The notes under the pieces: generated by a model
The model's database searches: none
Told to the model about the DNA's origin: nothing
Seen by the model: only the letters and a program-made list of their open reading frames with translations
Source: Dissophora ornata
Taxonomy: Eukaryota > Mortierellomycota > Mortierellomycetes > Mortierellales > Mortierellaceae
Length of the DNA: 46,199 nucleotides
Reading direction: 5' to 3'
NCBI GenBank assembly: GCA_025201705.1
Contig: MU616749.1
Span: 1-46,199 of the forward strand
Part shown: positions 11,864 to 21,270 of the stretch, in pieces
Numbering within the stretch: position 1 is the stretch's first letter
Layout: each line of letters opens with the position of its first letter
Translations under genes and position numbers: made by a program

Positions 11864-11974
11864 AATAAATTTTTGTAATTACTTTTGTTTCAAGCATGGA
11901 ATCGAGAGCACGGCAAGATGATAATAAAATCAGAGGGTCTTGAATGATGCGTTGTTTTATTATTTATTCAATAA

Positions 11975-12004
11975 TGTGTGTGTGTGTGTGTGTGTATGTG
12001 TGTG
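11975..12004. repeat. (TG)n microsatellite between GLE1 and RRP7 3' ends
   Basis: About 15 TG units with one TA interruption, in the short convergent spacer downstream of both stop codons. Confidence 0.95.
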
Positions 12005-12085
12005 TTATGCCAGAGGAGTGTTCGAAAGTATGCCAAGGTATGAAGAAACGATAAAAGACACAAGTAATTGTAGCAGATCTGTGGT

Positions 12086-13430
12086 CTAGTAAGGCTTGAA
12101 ACGCCTGTTGACCTTGAGCGCCTCGATCCTGATCTTGTCCTCCTCGAACTTGCGACGCAAGTCGACGAGCTCTATTATGATCGAATACATGGACACATTT
12201 GTTAATATATTACATATACAGAGAGCGATGCATCATTGAATAGAACAAAAAAAATATGTAAAAAAAATATAAAATAAAAAAAAAAAAGTCAGAAAACATG
12301 AACGTACTGTCGCGCTTGGCTTCACGCATTTGGAATCGGTAAAAGTCCTGAAGCTCCTTCTTCTTTGGCTTGATGTTCTTGACATCTTCCGCCTTGACAG
12401 CCTGGATCTTGATGACTCCATCCGTATTATGGCCCTTGCTTCCTGCACGGGTAACAAGTGTGAAACCGTCGTCGTCCATGACATTGAGTCTTGCCAAGGC
12501 TGCCTGTTGAGCCTCATATTCTGAACGCTCGAACTTCTCCATGTAGTCATCAACCTTGATCTGCAGAGTTGCGTGGTCTGATCTCATCCTGTGGTAGTCG
12601 TTGATCCATTCTAGGTTGGCGTGATTGGAAATATGAAGGGAAGCAGCTGTCAATAAAGCGCTACCAAATCCAAAGCCGCGTCGAGCAGGGGAGGGGGAAA
12701 AAAAAACTGCATCTGTGGTGCAGGATTTCCAGTAATGCTTAAGCTAGAAAATTTTCGACATACTTGCAACACCCAGACTTGAAAGCCTGGCAACGTCTGC
12801 AGGCGTAGCATCGCTTCCCGTATTAATCCACGATCTTTTCTTCCTCTTCATGTTCAACGCCTTTGTCAGCTCCTGTTCCTCCAAGAACACCACAAACGCC
12901 TGTGATCCTGAAGCAAACAATGTCCTACGATGTCCTTCCTCAACCTCCTCCGATGTCGTCGTCGCTTGTTGTTTCTTATTGCCTGCCTTCTTTCCCTTAG
13001 CCTTCAGATTCGCCTCCGCCTCCTTTTCTGTGGCCTCTCGCTCCAACCGCTCCAGTTCTTCTTGCTGCTCGCGTTCTTCCTTTGTCAAATTTGTATCCCT
13101 GATTCTGTTCGTGAAATGGACCGAGACCACTCTGCCATAGGGCTTAAACAGCTCTCGGACGTGAGACTCTGTAGCATCCACTGGGATGTTCAGGATAAAC
13201 ATTGTCCTGTCCTTGGGCGTCTTTGCATCCTGTTTAGGGGACTCGTGCTTCTTGAAGTAGAGGTAGTGGAGGACGTTTTGGTAGGCTTTTGAAGTATGAG
13301 GCGAGGAAGGGGAAGTCGAAATAGAGGGCATATGAAGGGGGAGGATATAAAAGTTGGAAATTTGGTCCAAGCACGACGACGCTGCCGAGGCAGAAGAGTC
13401 TTCAGACTTTTTTGACTTTTTGGAGACCAT
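12086..13430 (-). CDS. RRP7: Ribosomal RNA-processing protein 7 (three exons, 351 aa)
   Basis: Rrp7 is a nucleolar 90S pre-ribosome (UTP-C/CURI) component needed for 18S rRNA maturation. Exons: 13430-12764, 12610-12308 and 12171-12086, joining in frame. Residues ~76-106 begin the Rrp7 RRM-like domain (TMFILNIPVDAT, then the FKPYGRVVSVHF strand). A charged insertion (ERLEREATEKE...) follows, then the second half of the RRM with AFVVFLEEQELTKAL. The C-terminus has the diagnostic Rrp7 helix with DFYRFQMREAKRDK and the ending RRFKPY. The ATG at 13430 (MVSKKSKK) was chosen because the frame further upstream enters a poly-A run and an assembly gap. Confidence 0.93.
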
Positions 13431-13518
13431 TTGATTATATTGATGGGTCAAGACGAATGAGGATGAGGGGATGTTGAATGGCGGACCACCTTCGCTTATG
13501 CACACACAAAAAAAAAAA

Positions 13519-13528
13519 NNNNNNNNNN
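13519..13528. other. Assembly gap inside a poly-A tract
   Basis: Ten Ns flanked on both sides by runs of A (13508-13518 and 13529-13545), about 90 bp upstream of the RRP7 start. The true tract length is unknown. Confidence 1.
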
Positions 13529-13718
13529 AAAAAAAAAAAAAAAAAGGCCAACAACAAAATATAGTGGCTTGCCGAGTGACTGTCGAATCTCTAGCTTTGG
13601 TGGCGTGTGGAAAAAATCGCAAAAGAAACTGTGCCTGTGCAAGACCAACACTTCCGCTAGAATGCGTAGAGAACACAATCGATATGGTTTTAATAAAAAT
13701 ACAGATAGTAGATCAGCA

Positions 13719-15562
13719 TCAATTGCTATCTTCAAATTTGATCCGCAGCACGAGCTGCTCTTCCGACCGTCCGGGGTCACCCTCTTGATCGTCCTCATTG
13801 CTGTGATCTTCACGGGTCTCCAGAACCAATTCAATGATACCAACTTGCTTCAAAATCGTAACAACGCGGCTCAAGTTGTGTCGGCGCTCTTGATCTGGTG
13901 GAAAATCACTCTAAAATAAAAATTTCCGTAATGTCAGTATAATAATCAATCCTACTACTATACGATAAAAATGGCAACGCGCATCACTTTACCTGAACCA
14001 AGTCCGTGTGGTATATTTCACTTGTCGGACTCTCTACCAACAACTCGAGCACCCTAACCATGGTCTGCCCGATGCTGTCTCCAGGGAAGAGCTGCTTACA
14101 TAGAGTCCTCATTTGTGACAATTTCCTTGTCTTGTCGATTGTCAACTTATTCAGCTCCTTGTCCGTCTGTTATAGCAAGATGCGAAATGGGCACTGATTA
14201 GCATACGTGGCTACTTCTGTGCCGATACCATGGACAAATTAAAAATTAGTAGCGCACCTTTGCTTGCCGGGATTCCAGCTCCCGAAGATATGTTGCCACG
14301 ACACGTTCAAACGCATCCTCATACGCGCCCTTATCTCGACTGTCCACGGAGATTTCAGCCCGTAATGCGCCCTCCAGAAAGTTGTGGTGTCTCGTATACA
14401 TCGTCCAAGATAAGGCTGTAGTCAGGTATCAAAAAAAATGAGGGTCAGAATCTATGTAGCGCTGTGAGACCCATGAGTTATACTGCAGTTACAAAACTGC
14501 CTCCGTACTTGGGTTGAAAGCGCCTTGGCCCGAAGAACTGCTACTGTTTTGAGACTCTGCCTTGGATCTGAGCTCGCGTATAGATCTACGCTTGTCCTCG
14601 ATTTTTTGTTGAATCGCCTCAAGCTCTTGACTCTGCCTGGTAATTTCTTTCCTTCGATCCTCCTCCCTGAAATTCAATTCACGGATTTCGTTATTGGGGT
14701 TTCGCTTAAGTCGTTTAGATCCAGATCGTGTTTCCTGAGAATTAACTCTCTCAACCAGTTTACTAAACTCTTTTCGCATTTGTTCCGTGACTTCATCCAG
14801 TTCCGAGGCACTCCTGCTCAATTCTTCCTTCCGCCTCGTCAACGACTGTAGCGTCTTGATATTCGAAATGCCAGACTTGGCAGCCTTTTGTCGTTGGACG
14901 CGCAGCTTTTGCTTTTCCGTCTCTTGGTGAACCTTCTCAATTAGTTGATACTCCTCTCCTTCGAGGTCCATTACAATCTGTACGGCCTTTTCTGTCAGAT
15001 TGAAGAGTTGAGGTTCGACATCCTTTGCGACTCCTACTTGTGCGTCGGCAATATCCTGTTCAGAGACCAATTCGAATTGCTGAGAGATGTTGACGAAGAT
15101 GGTAGAGGCGTGTCATGAGAATATAGTCCGCCAAATAATTCCATTCTACATGGTGTGGTTGAATGCAGTTGTAAAGGCACACCTTGGTATTTGATGTGAT
15201 TGTTTTCAGTCTCGGGTATCCGCTGGTTGCCTCGTCCAGTTCCGCCACGGCTGATTTCAACTATCCATCGAGTGAGTGAGTGAGCATATAGTCATAGAGG
15301 GTATTGCAGAGTCCGTATACTGTCAAGAGTTTTGTGTGTTTACCAACTGGGTCGACATCTCAAGGGTGGTGACGCATCGCTGTAATGAAGGTAGGTAAGG
15401 CAGTCCAGAGTATGATGGACCCAAGGTCTTGCGCGAGTTTGAGTACGCGTGTGGACCTCCATTAGAGTACGCCTGTCCGCTTCCATACCCGTATCCTTGC
15501 CCAGAATTGCTGGCAGTAGTCCCGTAGACTCCATTGCTGTATCGGCGACCTTGGTGATCCAT
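13719..15562 (-). CDS. SPC19: DASH complex subunit Spc19-like protein with long coiled-coil C-terminus (six exons, 463 aa)
   Basis: Exons: 15562-15344, 15260-15183, 15079-14509, 14415-14258, 14166-13993 and 13910-13719. All are GT-AG and in frame. Residues 1-55 are Gly/Ser/Tyr/Asn-rich. Residues ~56-165 resemble Spc19 of the DASH/Dam1 ring, which couples kinetochores to microtubules: LQRCVTTLEMS, then SGYPRLK, then FELVSEQDIADAQ. Unlike the usual ~160-residue Spc19, this protein continues with a basic coiled coil (~165-280) and a folded C-terminus (~285-440) containing a helix-turn-helix-like stretch (RRHNLSRVVTILKQVGIIEL). An acidic linker and a final strand close it. The Spc19 match is from memory of the family. 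The C-terminal part is not recognised. The gene is divergent from VTI1. Confidence 0.6.
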
Positions 15563-15906
15563 GCCAGGGCTAAATCACTTAGTGGCGTCGCGTATTTGAG
15601 GAATGATCAATCGAGTAAAAATAAAATATCAAGCACTGCTTAGGAAACGCCCAATCGTGCCGCTGCCGCTGCCGCCGCCGACGTCACTTCATTTTTTTTT
15701 TCTTTTTGAACAGGCAACAGGTGACAGTGCGTGCCATGCACACCGTTTCATTCTCTTTTCCAGTCCATTCAAATACTCTACCATCCGTTACTTGCCACCC
15801 CTCGTATTCAGCTCCTTCTCTTGCCTGTCTCCGAATCCCTCTTGCTCTCATACCCTAATTCACAACCACTCGCTCTCAAAAACACATTCTTCACATATAA
15901 CCAAAC
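15563..15906. promoter_or_regulatory. Divergent promoter region Spc19-like / VTI1
   Basis: 344 bp between opposed start codons. It contains a GCC/GCT-rich stretch near 15658-15680, a T run at 15689-15708 and a CT-rich leader before the VTI1 ATG. No specific factor site is recognised. Confidence 0.45.
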
Positions 15907-17034
15907 ATGGACGCTGGTGGTTCTGAACTCTTTGAAAGCTACGAACAGGACTTTGAGGCCATCAAGCTCTCCATCGGCGAGCGCCTCAATGCCTCTGGGA
16001 GCCAGACTGGAGGTACCGTCACTTGTTTGCGGGCCTCTCTTCTTTTCGCCCCTTTTTGCAACTAAACCGCCAGCAATGCAATACTTTTTGTCGGCGCCTA
16101 CTTCCTTACTCTCTGCAGCGGAGCACGGCCAAGAACAGCCCACCACTGGCGGCTCCAAAATTGCATTCCCTGTGACCACCTCGCTGTTTCATTGACGCCG
16201 TGTCCTGTTTTATGTCATTGTAGAAATCAAGAAGCAGACCCTCCGTGCAACAGACCGAGAGATTGACGAAGCGAACGAAATTGTATGATTTCTTTACAAG
16301 TATCAGGCCACATCTTGTTTTAAAATATACTTGGGAAAAGCAACCGCTAACCCCTCGCAATATCTGTACTTCTTTGCTGATACCGACTAATAGCTGCAAC
16401 AAATGGAGATGGAGCTCCTGAACCTCCCTCAGGGCTCCAGGACACGTTTACAGGCCAGGCTTCGTGGATACAAGACTGATTTGGAGCGCATGAAGCAGAC
16501 CCTTGTAAGCGTCAATGGAATTTGGTCTGTCCCAGAACGTGTTGCATATTGGGAATCTACTTTTTCCTGTTAATTTGTTCATCATTAATACTAAGGCGCG
16601 CTCTCCACGTATATTATCATTAATAGAAGCGTGCACAATCATCATCGAGATCTACTTCGGATAGAGATGAACTTTTGGGAGGCATCAGCGGAGGAATCGA
16701 CCTGGATGCAGCTTCGATGGATCAGCGTACGCGACTCCTGAATGGCACTGATAGACTTGCAGAGAGCAGCAGGCGCCTGCAGGACAGCCACAAGATTGCC
16801 CTGGAGACTGAAGCATTGGGATCGGGTATCTTGTCGGACTTGCAAGGACAGCGCGAACAGATCATCCACACTAGGAACACGCTACTGGAGGCGGACTCGA
16901 ACATCGACAAGGCATCTCGCACACTAAAGGGCATGGCCCGCCGCATGGCGACCAACAAGCTGATCACGGCGTCGATTATCATTGTCCTTGTTGTGTTGAT
17001 TCTCTTTGTGCTCTACCGCAAGATCTTTGGATAG
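15907..17034 (+). CDS. VTI1: Vti1, Qb-SNARE (four exons, 227 aa)
   Basis: Vesicle SNARE of the Golgi, endosome and vacuole fusion complexes. Exons: 15907-16012, 16224-16282, 16394-16504 and 16627-17034, joining in frame to 227 residues (yeast Vti1 is ~217). The N-terminal three-helix domain is seen from FESYEQDFEAIK to the LRGYKTDLERMK helix. The SNARE motif spans about residues 130-195, with a candidate zero-layer glutamine at Q167 in DLQGQREQI. After a basic stretch (GMARRMATNK) comes a single C-terminal membrane anchor of about 18 hydrophobic residues and the short tail YRKIFG. Tail-anchored topology fits the family. Confidence 0.96.
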
Positions 17035-17230
17035 ACGACCTTGCAGAGTAGCATCTTGTAACGTGGAAGCAAAATAAATACAACGTACATAGTGAGCGCA
17101 GGCGCAGCATACGCAGCACGTACAAAAATATCAAATCATACGAGATCCGCTTTTTTTTTTATTTCTCGGCCCCCTCGGCCATCATCACTTTCCCTTCATT
17201 CCACTCCACTCCGCTCCGCTAATCTACAAC

Positions 17231-18563
17231 ATGCCCGAGACTAAGACCTTCACCACTGCCGACTTGTCCCAGCACAGCTCCAAGAACAGCCTCTACCTCG
17301 CTGTCGGAGGCAAAGTCTACGACTGCACCGGGTTCATTGATGAGGTGCGTAACTGTGATCAGCTGATCTCAGGCACTATTTATTCCTCATCCATTTTGGT
17401 TGCGCAAGTTCAGAAGTAGATGTTCGTCGTAGTAATCTATTTCTTTTTCTCTTCTCATCTCTTGGAATAGCACCCTGGTGGTGAGGAAGTCTTGCTTGAC
17501 GAGGCTGGCAAGGATGCCACCGAGTCCTTTGAGGATGTCGGACACTCGGAGGAGGCCCGCGATATCATGAACAAGATGTACGTCGGAGAGTTCAAGGAAG
17601 ACGTAAGTGTTTTCTCGGATCTCGCACCGACCTTGGTCGAGAACCTACATTTCAATACCGCATCACGGCAAGAGCCATCTCCGTATCTTTGATCTACAGC
17701 TGCACCTCTCGTTTATTACATTGACATGTGCGATAACAAGAACCTAATTCACCATTCCCCTCTCTCCCCCAATTTTTTTTTCGTTCCTGGCAACACAATA
17801 GAACTCTGGCAAGAAGGGCACGTCTGCCTCTTCGACCCCCAAGCCTGTCCCCGCTGGCGAGGGCTCGGACTCTGGAAGGTTGGTTTCATGGGTGAAGGGC
17901 TTCTTCTAAGCTGCCCAACACAACATATCACAGCACAGCAACATTGCAAGAGAAAAAAGAGAGAAAGATCAAGTGAACTGGTGGCGACGCGATACCAGGG
18001 AGAAGGACATGGGTGATGACCACAGACGATCTGTCGCCTGGTCCAACACCGTCCCGGGAGAGTCCTTCCCCAGCACACCATAGAAATACCACATCAAGCA
18101 TGATCATTAGTGGACTAGAATAAGAGACAGCGAACAGTTCGTAATAACACTGGAGATTGGACCAGCTATGTTGGTCGTAAGACTGAGTCCTCTGTTGTGG
18201 TTGAACAAAAACGCCACTATTCTGAACCGCTTTTTTACTGACAATATCTGTGGGGTATGGGAAGACCTGGGAATTGGGGAGGAGAGGGAGGATGTAAAAC
18301 AATTAAGCGTTTGTCAGCAAGATTCAAAGGGAGAAAGAAGAAAAAAATTGCTAACCATGTCTTCATTCTCAATCTTCTTTCTATCAATACAATACCTACC
18401 ATCGTCGGCTCGGTCCCATTCGATCACGCCTCTTTTGCAAATTCTCGACAACGACAACACCTCCTGTGCTGAACGCGTCTCCCACAATCACTCCCACAGC
18501 CGCTCATACATCGTCGCCCTGGTTGTCGTTGCTGGATGCGTTCTCTGGAAGTTCTTGCTGTAA
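17231..18563 (+). CDS. Cytochrome b5, tail-anchored (four exons, 128 aa)
   Basis: Microsomal cytochrome b5, a heme electron carrier that feeds desaturases, hydroxylases and P450s at the endoplasmic reticulum. Exons: 17231-17344, 17471-17602, 17802-17878 and 18500-18563, joining in frame to 128 residues. The heme-ligand histidines are H39 in HPGG and H63 in DVGHSEEA, with the normal 24-residue spacing. A Ser/Thr/Pro linker follows, then a single tail anchor ([18 protein letters not shown]). The third intron (17879-18499) is 621 nt, far longer than the others here, and has a GTTGGT donor. The last exon was placed because it alone gives the correct phase and a membrane anchor. Confidence 0.88.
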
Positions 18564-18786
18564 AATAGCCGAACTTTATCTTTTTCATGCTTTCTTTGCA
18601 CCCTACATGGCTAATTCCTTTAGAGATCTACAACCCTCCGCACGTCTTTCAATAAACAATCACACATCACATCCGCCAACAGAAAACCAATGGCGCACAG
18701 ACGAATAGATACGGCATACCAAACACATGTGTAAATTGACAGGCATAACCACGCGTTTATTAATGTGAATAGCAAAACAGGCGCAT

Positions 18787-20460
18787 CTAGAAGTGCTCCT
18801 TCCTGAAGGCGAACTTGACGCCATTCTTGCTCTGGATTCTCGATTCCTTCCTCAGCGACTTGGCCATTGCGCCCGGTCCACAGAAGAAGACTGCGACTTC
18901 TACCGAGAGCTCCTGGTTCGAGCCAGGCATGTAGGTTCCGTTCGTGATGCCCTCTCGCAATTCAGTGAAGATGGCTCCAAAATTGGGTCGTCCAAAGTTG
19001 GTCAGTGCCTGCAGACCCGTGATGGTATCTGCACCTCCAAAATCGTCGTTGAGGTGAAGGGCAATGTTGTGGTGCTGATCAGGCTTCATGACCGCTGTGC
19101 AGTAGATGTGAATCTTAAGTTTGACATGCAGCATCGACTGCTCAATCGTGGCCAACAGCGACTGGAACCACTTCAACGAAGCAAGATCACGGCAGACCCA
19201 GTAAAACTCGATGTGCTTGGTCTTCAGGGGCATGTTGTTGTTGGCACGGTACCAGATATCGCGGAGGATACTAGCAAAGGGCGTGACACCGATACCAGAG
19301 CCGACCAGGACCACAATCTCGTGGTCAAAGACATCCTCGGTCGGTGCACCAAAGGGTCCATCAATGCAGACCATGGGCATACTGAATCCAGAACGGATGT
19401 GAATCTCCTCGCCACGATCATCCACGAGCTCGACATTTTTCTCGGGGCGCCCCTTCGAAGACGCTCCTGCGGCCTGGATACCACGTCCTGCGCCGCCTCC
19501 GCGTTCCTCCTTCTCGACACCCATACGAGTTCCGAGTGCGCGAGTCCAGTCTCCGACTTGGCGAATATGAACCGAGACATAGTCCTCAAATGGCGAAGAC
19601 GTGATAGTAAAAGGGTGCCATTGATACTCGCTCACATCTGGTACGTTGATAAACAAGTACTGACCAGGCTTGTACTTGAACGAGGGTTTCTGGATTTGCA
19701 ATTCAACGACTCCTGCTGGATGCTGAATCGCCTTGACAAGTCGAGTGTCGAGACGAGCACGCCAGGCGCGAATGAAGCGCTCCAAGATGTAGAGACAATA
19801 GCCAATAGCCAAATAACGGTATGACTTGTATCCTCTGCAGACGCCATCCTTGTCCCTGACAATACAACCGATTCCATGGAACATGAGCGCACCGAGCATG
19901 ACAAATGCTAAATGATGCGTGTACCAAAAGGTCTCAAAGGATTTGTTTCGTCCAGTATGCTTCGCGGTTGTGTACATCAGGACCATGCAGAGCAACATGA
20001 TGTGACCGGTGATACCAGCAGGACTCTTATACAACAGCTCTGCAGCCGATTGCTGGAAATATCCTCCGGGGTCCTCTCGGTGGAGGCGGTCCATCTTGAA
20101 AAAGTTGACGTAATGTCCGATAGCATGAACGGTCGTGCAGAAAAGGATCGAGTATGCGGTGATCTTGTGGAACCAGATATTCTCGTCGATGGGGATGAGT
20201 TTGTTGATGAACGAAACACGGAGGATCCTGAGGATATTACGGCAGACCGGCAGGAGGATGATGGAACAATCCCAGATGAGACACATACCTCCGCCACGGG
20301 CGATCCAGAGAGAGTAGTTGAGGGGGATGTTGAGGTTGCTGAGGTTCTTGTCGAGCATAACACGCAGGACACCGAAGATGAAAAGCATCACATGGAGGAG
20401 AAACCAGGTGATGAAGAAGAGGTAACGCCTGGTCGTCCAGGTCTCGAACGACTTGAACAT
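18787..20460 (-). CDS. NADPH oxidase (NOX family), intronless, 557 aa
   Basis: Membrane flavocytochrome that moves electrons from NADPH across the membrane to oxygen, making superoxide. In fungi such enzymes control differentiation. A single exon encodes 557 residues. Six N-terminal membrane helices carry the two heme-ligand histidine pairs, H98/H112 and H182/H195, with the gp91phox spacing. The FAD site is HPFTITSSP at 282-290. The NADPH site includes GSGIGVTPF, and the C-terminal CGPG and terminal EHF segments are present. There are no N-terminal EF hands, so it is NoxA/NoxB-like. A low-complexity Gly/Arg/Glu insertion (GVEKEERGGGAGRG) interrupts the dehydrogenase domain. It converges with the cytochrome b5 gene. 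Confidence 0.96.
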   Translation of the reverse strand: MFKSFETWTTRRYLFFITWFLLHVMLFIFGVLRVMLDKNLSNLNIPLNYSLWIARGGGMCLIWDCSIILLPVCRNILRILRVSFINKLIPIDENIWFHKITAYSILFCTTVHAIGHYVNFFKMDRLHREDPGGYFQQSAAELLYKSPAGITGHIMLLCMVLMYTTAKHTGRNKSFETFWYTHHLAFVMLGALMFHGIGCIVRDKDGVCRGYKSYRYLAIGYCLYILERFIRAWRARLDTRLVKAIQHPAGVVELQIQKPSFKYKPGQYLFINVPDVSEYQWHPFTITSSPFEDYVSVHIRQVGDWTRALGTRMGVEKEERGGGAGRGIQAAGASSKGRPEKNVELVDDRGEEIHIRSGFSMPMVCIDGPFGAPTEDVFDHEIVVLVGSGIGVTPFASILRDIWYRANNNMPLKTKHIEFYWVCRDLASLKWFQSLLATIEQSMLHVKLKIHIYCTAVMKPDQHHNIALHLNDDFGGADTITGLQALTNFGRPNFGAIFTELREGITNGTYMPGSNQELSVEVAVFFCGPGAMAKSLRKESRIQSKNGVKFAFRKEHF

Positions 20461-21270
20461 GTTTGGCTTGTCACGGAGCGTAGGACGTAGTGTCGTTTCT
20501 CCGATTGACAGGAGGGTATCGAGCGAGAGAGACGGAGAGGATGCGTACGAGTGTTCCTTTCGGCCGAACGGGGTATATTATGTACAGAGTGTCGAGTTAG
20601 TTCGTCAGGGTATTTAGGCGGAACAATAGAGAGAGGAGAGAGGAAGAAGGAGGGTATGCAAAGGATGAGGGGGAGAAGGAGAGAGGGATGATGAAGATGA
20701 TGATGAAGATGATGAAGACGCAGATGAGGAGAGGAAGAGAGTAGGCGATCCCTCGGAGGTATGGATGAGGAGAGGAAAGAAAGAAGGACGGCGAGGAAAA
20801 GGTTTACCACTCAGGAACAGCGTTTTCATTTGTCGCAGACTTTGATTGTCCGTTATTTTTAGTGCGGAGAAAAGAAGACGAACAGTCGCATCATGTCCAG
20901 GCACACAATGGGTGGTCCAACGCCCAATCCGTATCTCACATAATCCACGCCATGCCAGACCGATTTAGACAAAATTGCTCTCGTCGTCATGTCTCTCTAT
21001 CGCCCACTCTGAGGAATGCTGTCCACGAGGGAGAGACACAGTCAAGCGTACCTGCATTTTCAATACAAGATCGCCAGTCCACACCGATAGCCATGTCCTC
21101 TCGTACACCCATCTCCCTCCTACAACCTAGCCAACACCTCCTTGTCCTCGACCAATGCCTTCTTGTCCTCGGCCAATCGTGCCTCTGGGCGCTACCAATT
21201 GCAGATGAGGTCCGTTATCGAAATAACGAACAGCAAATTAAAAAAAGCGGGGCTCTTTAAGACCAATTTT
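20461..21270. other. Upstream region of the NADPH oxidase gene
   Basis: No gene that I can support. On the minus strand it would be the 5' leader and promoter. It holds a trinucleotide-like repeat at 20687-20719, a CT/GA-rich stretch at about 20620-20790, and two 16-bp near-copies ending in CCAAT (21141-21156 and 21162-21177). The boundary with the transposon debris to the right is a guess. Confidence 0.5.
20687..20719. repeat. GAT/GAA microsatellite
   Basis: Imperfect run of GAT and GAA triplets about 230 bp upstream of the NADPH oxidase ATG. Confidence 0.85.

Noticed and set aside
18793..19824. 343-codon open frame on the plus strand
   Set aside because: It is antisense to the NADPH oxidase gene, whose product is fully recognisable; the antisense product has no domain.
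18787..20460. Idea that cytochrome b5 and the NADPH oxidase form a redox cluster
   Set aside because: They converge and have separate promoters, and neighbours are unrelated housekeeping genes; adjacency is probably chance.
19912..20490. 192-codon acidic open frame on the plus strand
   Set aside because: Antisense shadow of the NADPH oxidase N-terminus.
21141..21177. Two near-copies ending in CCAAT upstream of the NADPH oxidase
   Set aside because: Could be CCAAT boxes, but about 700 bp from the ATG and only two copies; not enough to call a regulatory site.
20862..21260. 132-codon open frame on the plus strand upstream of the NADPH oxidase
   Set aside because: No domain, biased composition, and the position fits promoter sequence.
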